From Actinoplanes couchii (GTDB lineage: Bacteria; Actinomycetota; Actinomycetes; Mycobacteriales; Micromonosporaceae), in assembly GCF_016862075.1 (NCBI RefSeq), contig NZ_BOMG01000061.1, positions 1-64,000 of the forward strand: 64,000 nt of DNA. The letters are read 5' to 3'. This document shows positions 27,801 to 35,566 of this stretch, piece by piece. A model generated the notes under the pieces. That model saw only the letters and a list, made by a program, of their open reading frames with translations. It made no database searches and was not told the origin of the DNA. The translations under genes and the position numbers were made by a program. Numbering within the stretch: the stretch's first letter is position 1; each line of letters starts with the position of its first letter.

Positions 27801-29282
27801 GTCGATCGGGCGCAGGCGCTGCTGGCCAGCCCGGACGGCACCGACGAGACCGGCCGGCAGGCGGCGATCGCCCGGACCCGGCGGGAACGCGACACCCACG
27901 ACGCGGCGGTGTCGGCCGCGACGGCGGCGATCGGGGAACTCGGCAACGAGCTGAAATCGGCGAGCCGGTCCGGCAACCGCCCCTGGACCATGCTGTCCGG
28001 GGAGCGCCGCCCCACCGATGTCGCGCACGGCCGCACGCTGCAGGCCACCGCCGAGGCCGAGCACCGCGACGCCCAGCGCGAGCACGAGACCGCCGAGGCG
28101 CACGCGCTCCGGCTGCGGCGCCGAGCCGGGGACGCCCGCGAGGCGGCCCGCGCGTTCCGGGAGGTCCGGGTGCCCCTGGACATGCTGCTGGACAAACCGA
28201 AGATCAACGACGACGAGCCGATTGCGGCGTACGAGGGGACGGCAGCCGCCGCGGCCTCCGCGACCGACCGGGTCAAGGACGCGCTCCGGGCGGCGTCCAC
28301 CGACGAGACCGCCGGCCGCACCGCCGTCGGGCGTCTCGTCGACGCCGCGGTCCTGCACGCCGGCCAGCCGAAGTTCGAGTCGATGAACAACGTGTCCCGC
28401 CGGGCCATCGCCGCCCTCGACCGGGACCAGCTGGCGACCAGGGCGATCGAGTTCGCCACCCAGCTCGAACAGCGCCTGGCCACCCTCACCACCGACCTGG
28501 ACTCGGCCGGCCAGCACCGGGGCCTGATCGTGGACCGGCTGGCCGCGCTGGTCGTCGCCGCCCTGAAGACGCTGCGGACCGCGTCCCGGCTGTCGAAACT
28601 GCCGCCTGGCCTGGGCGAGTGGGAGGGCAAGGAGTTCCTGCGGATCCGGTTCACCGAACCCGACCCGGCCCTGCTGGCGGCCCGGGTCGGCGAGGTCATC
28701 GACGACATGGCCGCCGCCGTCGCCGGCCGGGGCGCCGGCCCGGCCCCGAAACGTGACGGGCTGGCCCTGCTGTTGCGCAGCATCGAGGCGGCCGTCCCCA
28801 AGGGTTTCACCGTCGACCTGCTGAAACCGGACGCGGTGCTGCGTGACGAGCGCGTCCCGATCGAGAACATGAACGAGGTGTTCTCCGGCGGCCAGGAGCT
28901 GACCGCGGCGATCGTCCTGTACTGCACGATGGCGGCGCTGCGGGCCAACGAGCGCGGCCAGATGCGCACCCGGCACTCCGGGGTGCTGTTCCTGGACAAC
29001 CCGATCGGCAAGGCCAGCGCCGAGTACCTGCTGGAGCTGCAGCAGGGTGTCGCGGCGGCCCTGGGTGTCCAGCTGGTCTACACGACCGGCCTGTCCGACG
29101 ACCGGGCGCTGTCCGCGTTCCCGTTGTGGGTCCGGATGCGCAACGACGCCGATCTGCGGGCCGGCCTGAAACACATCCGGGTGGCCGAGGTGGTCCGCCG
29201 TCAACTCCCCGCGCCGTACGCCGACGACGAGGAGTCGAGCGGCACCGTGACGGCCACCCGTGTCTTCCGGCGCCCGGCATAG
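24840..29282 (+). CDS. SMC-like coiled-coil ATPase (MukB/MksB/JetC position)
   Basis: The 1480-residue protein has an N-terminal ATPase half with Walker A ENGGGKS (about 56-62). Two long Ala/Glu/Arg-rich coiled coils (about 265-630 and 765-1130) flank a globular hinge-like region (about 630-760). The C-terminal half carries the ABC signature FSGGQ (about 1348-1352) and a Walker-B strand near 1381-1386. Walker B reads FLDNP, so the usual catalytic Glu is Asn. The head-coil-hinge-coil-head plan is that of SMC/MukB proteins acting on DNA loops. It starts 16 bp after the preceding gene. Confidence 0.85.
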   Translation: MYELNRVRLFGVGPRGARYTDVTLDLSGVGAAVGGQGALFGTAVRRPSPYSLLLLENGGGKSVLLKLLFSVVLPGRRNTVGGSASVMEKFVVGDDAAHVVLEWMHVRSGERVITGKTLQRRRSGPAGDKLGEHWWSLRPHADVEIDALPFTVDGRRLRLDGFRDALQEIDRVTPVTQLTWVGPEVGSWVEHLRAIGIEPDLFGIQRRMNADEGDAATAFKFRSSREFVEWLLNVVLDPQDPASVAENFGIYARTVGDRRAMLLEKEFADGAVAALRPVGAAHERYQRARAARATAETSGLMLLGRVRAREIAEGEAADRLKELADEAAGDAEARENDRDRARDIVNETRRQTLALELAAAQREKQTAAEARDLSGADLVAWELAGLLDRQNTAERAAAGFTEQILRAEADARPLLHDRDRAAGRLLGKLAAEAGAARDEQARLEELAGELLEEAREADTARTQVTRDAERWRTEQTSITGQVAESRRQVEAAVTAGLLPAGRPVPDTAAEARDLAGRAAADLTRLEQLARDADATARAANGQAGATAADLLAVRGRRDDTARTVQAILGRAADLAGDEIVRAALNTDTVGADLLDDRIDSLTRQLEIDAGLQERHLDGLRAEQRDDQRLLDALGDGGFLPPRADVQAALDVLHAAGISAHSGWQYLADSVAAGERDRVIAEQPQLADGVIVADTTMLATARAVLTAARLLPAAAVAVATGDRMLTPAAEAGAVFVIGPNPALFDPDAAEQRREQLRHAMTARGAEISDGAAALTRHRAVLAELIAWRRDCPAGRLTVLRDELAAREEAVVAAAETDTLARQAVAAAEADRDRAAEDLAELRLHERAAADRAGELTRLAGAVAVVDRLRERLPDLTGQVTRAERSERELGERAESLRGRATEATRSADNAAARAERQRTEMTEVATSTGEHSAEVPDDSVPDLRAVYRAAQAAYAAVEVGQDIRAEAVGAENEAARLRTQVSRHSSAEVDRAQALLASPDGTDETGRQAAIARTRRERDTHDAAVSAATAAIGELGNELKSASRSGNRPWTMLSGERRPTDVAHGRTLQATAEAEHRDAQREHETAEAHALRLRRRAGDAREAARAFREVRVPLDMLLDKPKINDDEPIAAYEGTAAAAASATDRVKDALRAASTDETAGRTAVGRLVDAAVLHAGQPKFESMNNVSRRAIAALDRDQLATRAIEFATQLEQRLATLTTDLDSAGQHRGLIVDRLAALVVAALKTLRTASRLSKLPPGLGEWEGKEFLRIRFTEPDPALLAARVGEVIDDMAAAVAGRGAGPAPKRDGLALLLRSIEAAVPKGFTVDLLKPDAVLRDERVPIENMNEVFSGGQELTAAIVLYCTMAALRANERGQMRTRHSGVLFLDNPIGKASAEYLLELQQGVAAALGVQLVYTTGLSDDRALSAFPLWVRMRNDADLRAGLKHIRVAEVVRRQLPAPYADDEESSGTVTATRVFRRPA

Positions 29283-29303
29283 GTCCGACGGCCCTGCTGA
29301 TCG

Positions 29304-30275
29304 TCAGCGGTGGGCGGGTCGGCGCCCGGCGGTCGGGGGCGGCTCCGGCGGGGGTGTCGCGGCAGTGGGCCGAGCCGGGGATCGGCGCCGGCGCCGGCCC
29401 TGCCGGACCAGCTCTCCGGCGAAGGCGGCGACCGCGGGGGAGCGGTCCGACGCGCGGGTGGTGACGTGCACCGTGCGGGCCAGCCCGACCGGGGCGGTGA
29501 TCTCCAGCAGGGCCGCCCCGGGGCGCGGGGCGGCCGCCGAGCGGGGGATCAGGGCCACGCCCAGACCGGCCGCGACCAGGTCCAGGACGACCGCGTAGGT
29601 GTCGGCCCGGGACCGGATCCGGGGTTCGAAACCGGCGACGTGGCAGGCCATCTCGGTGACCGCCTGGAATCCGTGTGCGGCGATCCCGGAGATCCAGTCG
29701 GCGTCGGCGAAGTCCCGCAGGGCCGCGGTGTCCCGGCCGTCGGCGAACGGGACCGCCAGCAGCAGCGGGTCGGTGAAGACCAGGCGCTGGTCCAGGCCCC
29801 GTGCGGCGGGCCCGGGGAAGCCGGCGTACTGATGGGTCAGCGCGATGTCGACCCGCCCGGCGGCGACCGCCGGGATCGACTGGTCCGGCTCGATCTCGGT
29901 GAACGTCACCTCCAGCGCCGGGAACCGGCGGCGCATGGTGATCATCGCGGGCGCCACCACCCACCGGGTGCCGGTGGCGAACGACGCGATCCGCACGTGC
30001 GCGACCGTCCCGGAGCCGGCCGCGGCCACCACCTGCCCGGCCAGGTCCAGGTCGGCGATGATCCGCCGGGCGTGTTCGGTCAGCACCTGCCCGGCGTTGC
30101 TCAGCCGCACGCTGCGGGCCGACCGTTCCAGCAGCTGGGCGCGGGCCTCCCGCTCCAGGACGGCGAGTTGCTGGGAGGCGGCGGCCGCGCTGCAGCCGAG
30201 GGCCGCGGCGGCACCGGCGATGGATCCGGTGTCGGCCACCGCCACGAGCAGGCGTAGCCGGTACGAGTCGAGCAT
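29304..30275 (-). CDS. LysR-family transcriptional regulator
   Basis: The 323-residue protein has an N-terminal LysR winged helix (LRLLVAVADTGSIAGAAAALG, SQQLAVLEREA) and a two-lobed effector domain. The last 25 residues are Arg/Pro-rich and unusual for the family. The gene is divergent from a threonine aldolase gene 11 bp away, its likely target. It converges on the SMC-like operon with a 21-bp gap. Confidence 0.87.
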   Translation of the reverse strand: MLDSYRLRLLVAVADTGSIAGAAAALGCSAAAASQQLAVLEREARAQLLERSARSVRLSNAGQVLTEHARRIIADLDLAGQVVAAAGSGTVAHVRIASFATGTRWVVAPAMITMRRRFPALEVTFTEIEPDQSIPAVAAGRVDIALTHQYAGFPGPAARGLDQRLVFTDPLLLAVPFADGRDTAALRDFADADWISGIAAHGFQAVTEMACHVAGFEPRIRSRADTYAVVLDLVAAGLGVALIPRSAAAPRPGAALLEITAPVGLARTVHVTTRASDRSPAVAAFAGELVRQGRRRRRSPARPTAATPPPEPPPTAGRRPAHR

Positions 30276-30286
30276 CGGAAAAGCTT

Positions 30287-31405
30287 ATGCTCAGCATCGC
30301 CGGCATCGGTTTCGTGACCGGTCCCCGGCCGCGCAAGATCAACGACGTGATCCTGCATGACATCGACACCCGGGGCTTCGCCAGCGACAACTACTCCGGC
30401 GTGCACCCCGACATCCTCACCGCCATCGCCGACGCCAACCACGGGCACCAGAGCAGTTACGGCGCCGACGTCTACACCGAGCGGCTCGGCGAGGTCTTCC
30501 GCACGCACTTCGGCCCGGACGCCCGTGCCTATCCGGTGCTGACCGGGACCGGCGCCAACGTGATCGCGCTGCAGGCGCTCACCGCCCGCTGGGGTGCGGT
30601 GATCTGCGCCGACTCGGGGCACGTGCACACCGACGAGGGCGGGGCGCCGGAGAAGACCGGCGGCCTGAAACTGCTGCCGGTCCCCACCGTGCACGGGAAG
30701 CTGACGGTCGAGGCGATCCGTACCCAGTCCTGGGGTTTCGACGATCCGCACCGGGCCCGGCCGCAGGTGGTGTCGTTGGCCCAGGCCACCGAGCTGGGCA
30801 CCGTCTACACGCCGGAGGAGATCCGGGCGATCTGCGAGTACGCCCACGGACACGGGATGTCCGTGCACATGGACGGCTCCCGGCTGGCCAACGCGGCGGC
30901 CCGTCTCGGTGTCCCGCTGCGGGCGCTGACCACCGACGCCGGTGTCGACGTGCTCTCCTTCGGCGGCACGAAGAACGGGATGCTGCTGGGCGAGGCGGTG
31001 GTGCTGCTCGACCCGGCGCTGGATCCGGGCATCGACCGGTTGCGGAAGACGTCGATGCAATTGGCGTCGAAACAGCGTTTTGTCGCGGCCCAGTTCCTCG
31101 CCCTGCTGGAGAACGATCTGTGGCTCCGTAACGCGGCGCACGCGAATGCGATGGCCGATCTGCTGTCCGAGGGGCTGCGCGATCTGCCCGAGGTCACGGT
31201 GATCCATCCGGTCCAGTCGAACGCTCTCTTCGTCCGGTTGCCGGAGAAGGTGCTGGCCGGCCTGCACGACGATTTCGCCTTCTACGACTGGGGCGGCACC
31301 CCGGGTGAGGCCCGCTGGATGACCTCGTTCGACACCACCGCGGAGGACGTCGAGGCGGTGCTGTCCCTGATCCGGTCGGCACTCCTAGACGGCCGGCACT
31401 CCTAG
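30287..31405 (+). CDS. ltaE: low-specificity L-threonine aldolase
   Basis: A PLP enzyme that splits L-threonine or allo-threonine to glycine and acetaldehyde. The lysine for the PLP aldimine is in FGGTKNGM (about residue 229), and HMDGSRLANA is the aspartate motif contacting the pyridine ring. As drawn it has 372 residues. The conserved part starts at ASDNYSG (about residue 32), so a GTG start at 30314 or 30347 is possible. Divergent from the LysR gene. Confidence 0.87.
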   Translation: MLSIAGIGFVTGPRPRKINDVILHDIDTRGFASDNYSGVHPDILTAIADANHGHQSSYGADVYTERLGEVFRTHFGPDARAYPVLTGTGANVIALQALTARWGAVICADSGHVHTDEGGAPEKTGGLKLLPVPTVHGKLTVEAIRTQSWGFDDPHRARPQVVSLAQATELGTVYTPEEIRAICEYAHGHGMSVHMDGSRLANAAARLGVPLRALTTDAGVDVLSFGGTKNGMLLGEAVVLLDPALDPGIDRLRKTSMQLASKQRFVAAQFLALLENDLWLRNAAHANAMADLLSEGLRDLPEVTVIHPVQSNALFVRLPEKVLAGLHDDFAFYDWGGTPGEARWMTSFDTTAEDVEAVLSLIRSALLDGRHS

Positions 31406-32095
31406 ACGGTCGAGCAGGTGGCGGCGCAGTCCGCTGAAGCCGGGGTCGTCCTGGTGGCGGGGGCGGGGGAGCGGGACCGTGATCTCCTCGGCGATCCGGC
31501 CGGACTCCAGCACCAGCGCCCGGTCGGCGAGCAGCAGCGCCTCGTCCACGTCGTGGGTGACCAGCAGGGCGGCGAAGCCGTGCCGGGCCCGCAACCGTTC
31601 CAGGAGCTGCTGCATCCGCAGCCGGGTCAGCGCGTCCAGCGCCCCGAACGGCTCGTCCAGCAGCAACAGTGACGGCTCCCGGACCAGGGCGCGGGCGACC
31701 GCGACCCGCTGCGCCTGCCCGCCGGACAGTTCGGCGGGCCAGGCGTCGCCCCGGTCACCGAGCCCGACCTCGGTCAGCGCGGCGAGGGCCCGCGTGCGGG
31801 CGTCGGCGCCGTGCAGGCCGAGGGCCACGTTGTCGGCGACCCGTTTCCACGGCAGCAGCCGGTGCTCCTGGAAGACGACCCCGAAGTCCGGCGGGACGTC
31901 GACGGTGCCACCGGCGTCCGCGTCCAGCCCGGCCAGGATCCGCAGCAGCGTGCTCTTGCCGGATCCGCTGCCGCCGAGCAGGGCGACGACCTCTCCGCGG
32001 CCGACGGTCAGGGACGCGCCGTCGAGCACCACGGTGTCTCCGAACGCCTTGTGCAGATCGGAGACGGTCAGGTCGCTTGCAGGCCGCGTCGCCAC
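31385..32095 (-). CDS. ssuB: sulfonate ABC transporter ATPase
   Basis: The 236-residue ATPase has Walker A GGSGSGKST, signature LSGGQAQR, Walker B LLLLDEPFGALD and the H-loop THDVDEAL, as in SsuB/TauB/NrtD proteins. GTG 32095 overlaps the permease end by 28 bp. It is the last gene of the ssuD-reductase-ssuA-ssuC-ssuB operon and overlaps the convergent threonine aldolase end by 21 bp. Confidence 0.9.
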   Translation of the reverse strand: MATRPASDLTVSDLHKAFGDTVVLDGASLTVGRGEVVALLGGSGSGKSTLLRILAGLDADAGGTVDVPPDFGVVFQEHRLLPWKRVADNVALGLHGADARTRALAALTEVGLGDRGDAWPAELSGGQAQRVAVARALVREPSLLLLDEPFGALDALTRLRMQQLLERLRARHGFAALLVTHDVDEALLLADRALVLESGRIAEEITVPLPRPRHQDDPGFSGLRRHLLDRLGVPAV

Positions 32096-32883
32096 GTGAG
32101 GGTCCTCTTCTCCAGGAAACGGATGAGCACGTCGGAGATCAGCCCGAGCAGCGCGTAGATGACCAGGCCGAGCACCACCACGTCGGTCTGGGCGAACTCG
32201 CGGGCCTCCATCATCAGGAAGCCGATGCCGGTCTGCGCGTTGACCTGCTCGCCGACGACGAGGCTGAGCCAGCCGGCGCCGATCGCCAGGCGCAGCCCGA
32301 GGAACAGCGACGGCAGCGCACCGGGCAGCACCACGTGCCGCAGCAGCTGCCACTGGTTCAGGCCGCAGGTGCGGGCCGCTTCGACGAGGCGCTGGTCGAT
32401 GTCGCGGATCCCGGCGTACGTGTTGAAGTAGAGCGGGAAGAAGCTGCCCAGCGCGACCAGACTGATCTTCAGTTCCTCACCGATGCCGACCCAGATGATC
32501 AGCAGCGGCACCAGGCCGAGGTGCGGCAGCATCCGGGCCATCTGCACCGGCGGGTCGATGGTGTCGTCGCCGATGCGCAGCAGGGCGGCCGCGGCGGCGA
32601 GCACCACGGCCAGGCTGCCGCCGATGCCGAGCCCGATCAGCGCCCGGGTCAGCGAGTCCAGCAGGTGGGTGGTCAGCTGCCCGTCGGCGGCGAGCCGCCA
32701 GCCGGTCTCGGCGACCAGGCTCGGTGCGGGCACCTTTTCAGGCGGGAGCACGCCGGTCCGGGCGGCGGCCTCCCACACCACGAGCAGCACGAGCGGGCTG
32801 ACCAGCCGGGTCCAGCGCTTTCGGGTCCTGCGCCGGGGGACCGTGGGCGGTTTCAATACGGCCGGCGTAACCGTGGTGGTCAC
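32068..32883 (-). CDS. ssuC: sulfonate ABC transporter permease
   Basis: The 271-residue membrane protein has about six hydrophobic segments and the EAA motif EAARTCGLNQWQLLRHVVLPG, which docks the ATPase. GTG 32883 overlaps the binding-protein stop in GTGA. With SsuA and SsuB it imports alkanesulfonates. Confidence 0.9.
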   Translation of the reverse strand: MTTTVTPAVLKPPTVPRRRTRKRWTRLVSPLVLLVVWEAAARTGVLPPEKVPAPSLVAETGWRLAADGQLTTHLLDSLTRALIGLGIGGSLAVVLAAAAALLRIGDDTIDPPVQMARMLPHLGLVPLLIIWVGIGEELKISLVALGSFFPLYFNTYAGIRDIDQRLVEAARTCGLNQWQLLRHVVLPGALPSLFLGLRLAIGAGWLSLVVGEQVNAQTGIGFLMMEAREFAQTDVVVLGLVIYALLGLISDVLIRFLEKRTLTWRRGLQAT

Positions 32884-33818
32884 AGGAACGCCTGGTTGAA
32901 CGTCTCGTCGACACGGGACCTGATGTCGATCGCGCCCGGGATCAGTTCGAGGGCGGTGAACCCGTCCGCGATCGCCTGCAGCTCGTCCCCGATCTCCGAG
33001 GTGATCGGCGCGAGCGGTTTGGCACTGCGCGCGAGTGCCCGCGTGGTGGTCGCCTCGTCGATCTTCAACTCGGGCGCGAGGATCTTCGCCCGTTCGGCGG
33101 CGTTGGCGATGCCCCAGTCGGTGGTGGCCCGGTACCTGGTGAGGAACTCCTGGATCAGCGGAGCCTTGCCGGTGACGGCGTCCGGCGCGGCCAGGATGTA
33201 CTCCCGGTTGTTGGCCAGCCCGGTCGCGTCGGCGAGCACCTGCACGCCGGGCTGTTCGGCGAGCGCGAAGTACGGATCCCAGATGATCCACGCGTCGACC
33301 TGGCCGGCGTCGAAGGCGGGACGGCCCTCGGCGGGTTTCAGGTACTTCACGTTGATGTCGGTGATCTTCAGGTTCGCCTGTTCGAGCAGCTTGACGAGCA
33401 GCCAGTGCACGTTCGAGCCCTTGTTCAGCGCGACCGTCCTGCCCTTCAGATCGGCGAACGACCGGTAGCCCTGGGCGGCTTTGACCAGGACCGCCTCACC
33501 CTGCGGGACCGGCTCACTCGTACCGACAATCTTGAAGTCGATCTGCCCGGCCGCGGCGAAGATCGGCGGTGCCTCGCCCGTCTGACCGATGTCGATCGCC
33601 CCCGCCTTGAGTGCCTCGGTCAGGGCCGGTCCGCTTTCGAACAGCGACCACTCGGCGTCCGGGGCGTCCCCGCGCGCCTTCGCGAGGCTGAGCCCGCCGA
33701 ACCGCTGATAGCCGATCCGCAGCGTGGTCTTCGTGTCCGGGCCGCCGGAGTCGCCGCAACCGGCGAGGAGGGCGGCCCCGGCCGAGCCGAGCAGCAGTGT
33801 GCGACGGGAGAAGGGCAT
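32880..33818 (-). CDS. ssuA: sulfonate-binding lipoprotein of the ABC transporter
   Basis: The 312-residue protein has a basic, twin-Arg-containing leader (MPFSRRTLLLG) and lipobox LLAGC with the lipidated Cys at 21. The mature part is a periplasmic-binding-protein type II fold of the SsuA/TauA class (LRIGYQRFGGLSLAK, IDIGQTGEAPP). It captures aliphatic sulfonates at the outer face of the membrane. Confidence 0.88.
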   Translation of the reverse strand: MPFSRRTLLLGSAGAALLAGCGDSGGPDTKTTLRIGYQRFGGLSLAKARGDAPDAEWSLFESGPALTEALKAGAIDIGQTGEAPPIFAAAGQIDFKIVGTSEPVPQGEAVLVKAAQGYRSFADLKGRTVALNKGSNVHWLLVKLLEQANLKITDINVKYLKPAEGRPAFDAGQVDAWIIWDPYFALAEQPGVQVLADATGLANNREYILAAPDAVTGKAPLIQEFLTRYRATTDWGIANAAERAKILAPELKIDEATTTRALARSAKPLAPITSEIGDELQAIADGFTALELIPGAIDIRSRVDETFNQAFL

Positions 33819-33819
33819 G

Positions 33820-34326
33820 TCAAAGGCCTTTCTGCGGTACGGGGGACAGGTGCCCGAATCCGGAACGGTGGAAGACCAGGGGCGCGCCGAAGGTGCCGTG
33901 GTCCACGGCGTGCAGCCGCAGCAGCACGATGGTGTGATCGCCCGCCTCGACCTCGCGGTAGACGGTGCAGTCGAACCGGGCCAGGCCGTCGCTGACGGTG
34001 ACCGCGCCCTCCGCGGTGACCAGCAGCGGCACGTCGTCGAAGCGCCTGCCGACCGGCCCGGCCAGTTGACGGCAGACCGGCCCGTGGTGCTCGGCCAGCA
34101 CGGTCACCCCGAGATGGTCGGCGCGGCGCAGGTCCGGCCAGGTCTTCGAGGTGTTCGCGATCGACACCGAGACCAGCGGCGGTTCCAGGCTGACCGAGGT
34201 GAACGAGCTGGCGGCGAGCCCGACCGGGTTGCCGTCGACGATCGCGGCCACCGCCACCACGCCACTGGGGAAGTCACCGAACGCCTGACGTAGACGTACC
34301 GGATCGAGGTCTTGGTTGGTCTTCAT
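33820..34326 (-). CDS. flavin reductase-like protein of the sulfonate operon
   Basis: The 168-residue protein belongs to the flavin-reductase-like (FMN-binding split barrel) family: FPSGVVAVAA, GLAASSFTSVSLEPPLVS and the HTIVLLRLHAVDH strand. It would supply FMNH2 to the SsuD monooxygenase. This is a different fold from Escherichia coli SsuE. ATG 34326 overlaps the ssuD stop in ATGA. Confidence 0.87.
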   Translation of the reverse strand: MKTNQDLDPVRLRQAFGDFPSGVVAVAAIVDGNPVGLAASSFTSVSLEPPLVSVSIANTSKTWPDLRRADHLGVTVLAEHHGPVCRQLAGPVGRRFDDVPLLVTAEGAVTVSDGLARFDCTVYREVEAGDHTIVLLRLHAVDHGTFGAPLVFHRSGFGHLSPVPQKGL

Positions 34327-35468
34327 CGCCCGGCCTTGGCGAACGGTATCCGGGTGCCGGCGTGGCGCCGGGGCCGCTCGTCGGTCCACAGCCCGCGTTC
34401 GGCGAGGATCGGCAGCACCCCTTCGCCGAACCAGTAGGCGCCCTCCAGGTGCGGGTACGCCGACAGCACGAACTCCTCGATGCCGAGCGCCGCGTACTCG
34501 GCGATCCGGTCGGCGACCTGCTCGTGGCTGCCGACCAGCGCGGTGCCGGCGCCGCCGCGGACCAGGCCGACCCCGGCCCACAGGTTCGGGTAGATCTCCA
34601 GTTCGTCGCGGGAGCCGTTGTGCAGGGCGAGCATCCGCTTCTGCCCCTCGGACTCGCTGGCCCGCAGTCCGCTCTGCACGGCCTCGACGGTTTCGGAGGA
34701 GATCCCGGCCAGCAGTCTGTCCGCTTCCGCCCAGGCTTCCTCGGCGGTGTCCCGGGTGATGGTGTGCATCCGGATACCGAAACGGATCGTCCGGCCCTCA
34801 TTCGCGGCCAGCTTGCGGATCCACGCGATCTTGGCGGCGACCGCGTCCGGCGGCTCACCCCAGGTGAGGTACACGTCGGCGTGCTTGGCGGCGACGATTC
34901 CGGCGGCGGGGGAGGAGCCGCCGAAGTAGATGTCCGGGATCGGGTCCGGGATGTGCCCGAGCGCGGCCGCGTCAACCGACAGGTGCTCGCCCTGGAAGTC
35001 GACGGTCTCGCCGGCCCACAGCCGCCGGACGATCGTCAGGAACTCGTCGCAGCGCCGGTAACGGGCGTCCTTGTCCAGGTAGTCGCCGTACATCCGCTGC
35101 TCGTGGCTCTCCCCGCCGGTGACGACGTTGAGCAGCAGGCGGCCGCCGGACATGTTCTGGAAGGTGCCGGCCATCTGCGCGGCCAGGAACGGCGAGACCA
35201 CCCCGGGCCGGAACGCGACCAGGAACTTCAGCCGGTCGGTGGTCTGGCTGAGCATCGCGGTGCTGAGCCAGGCGTCCTCGCACCAGGCGCCGGTGGGGGT
35301 GAGCGCGGCGGCGAAGCCGTTGTCCTCGGCGGCGCGGGCGACCTGGGTCAGGTAGGCGACGTCGGCGGGCCGCCCGGAGCCGCCGGGGGCCAGGCCGTGG
35401 CCGCCGCCGACGACGTGCCGGCCGTCGCCGCCGTTGGTGGGCAGGAACCAGTGGAACCGCAGGGACAT
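34323..35468 (-). CDS. ssuD: FMNH2-dependent alkanesulfonate monooxygenase
   Basis: The 381-residue enzyme is a bacterial luciferase-like TIM barrel that releases sulfite from alkanesulfonates. The SsuD signature regions are clear: FHWFLPTNGGDGR at the N terminus, WCEDAW, SGGRLLLNVVTGG, and YFGGSSPAA. It is the first gene of the operon. The promoter region upstream holds a perfect palindrome, and a LysR gene follows in the same orientation. Confidence 0.93.
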   Translation of the reverse strand: MSLRFHWFLPTNGGDGRHVVGGGHGLAPGGSGRPADVAYLTQVARAAEDNGFAAALTPTGAWCEDAWLSTAMLSQTTDRLKFLVAFRPGVVSPFLAAQMAGTFQNMSGGRLLLNVVTGGESHEQRMYGDYLDKDARYRRCDEFLTIVRRLWAGETVDFQGEHLSVDAAALGHIPDPIPDIYFGGSSPAAGIVAAKHADVYLTWGEPPDAVAAKIAWIRKLAANEGRTIRFGIRMHTITRDTAEEAWAEADRLLAGISSETVEAVQSGLRASESEGQKRMLALHNGSRDELEIYPNLWAGVGLVRGGAGTALVGSHEQVADRIAEYAALGIEEFVLSAYPHLEGAYWFGEGVLPILAERGLWTDERPRRHAGTRIPFAKAGR

Positions 35469-35493
35469 GACGGGCCCTTCATGAAGCCTTTAA

Positions 35494-35522
35494 TTCCTAT
35501 AGGTTCGCTGGATTTATAGGAA
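35494..35522. promoter_or_regulatory. 8-bp perfect inverted repeat upstream of the ssu operon
   Basis: TTCCTATA at 35494-35501 and TATAGGAA at 35515-35522 flank a 13-nt spacer, 26 bp before the ssuD start. It is the only AT-rich patch around and contains LysR-like T-N11-A spacing. It may bind the LysR protein encoded at 35567, and could also include the -10 element. Confidence 0.55.
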
Positions 35523-35566
35523 AGGGCAAGACGGCGGGTGCACGGGCGTGCCGAACACCCCGTCGG

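Noticed and set aside
25530..29204. Long minus-strand frames opposite the SMC-like ATPase gene
   Set aside because: They are shadows created by GC-biased third positions of a real plus-strand gene with clear ATPase motifs.
22584..29282. Calling the three-gene operon a standard type I or II Wadjet system
   Set aside because: No JetD-like nuclease is adjacent and the first protein does not show a DUF3375-like sequence by eye; only the general SMC-complex layout is supported.
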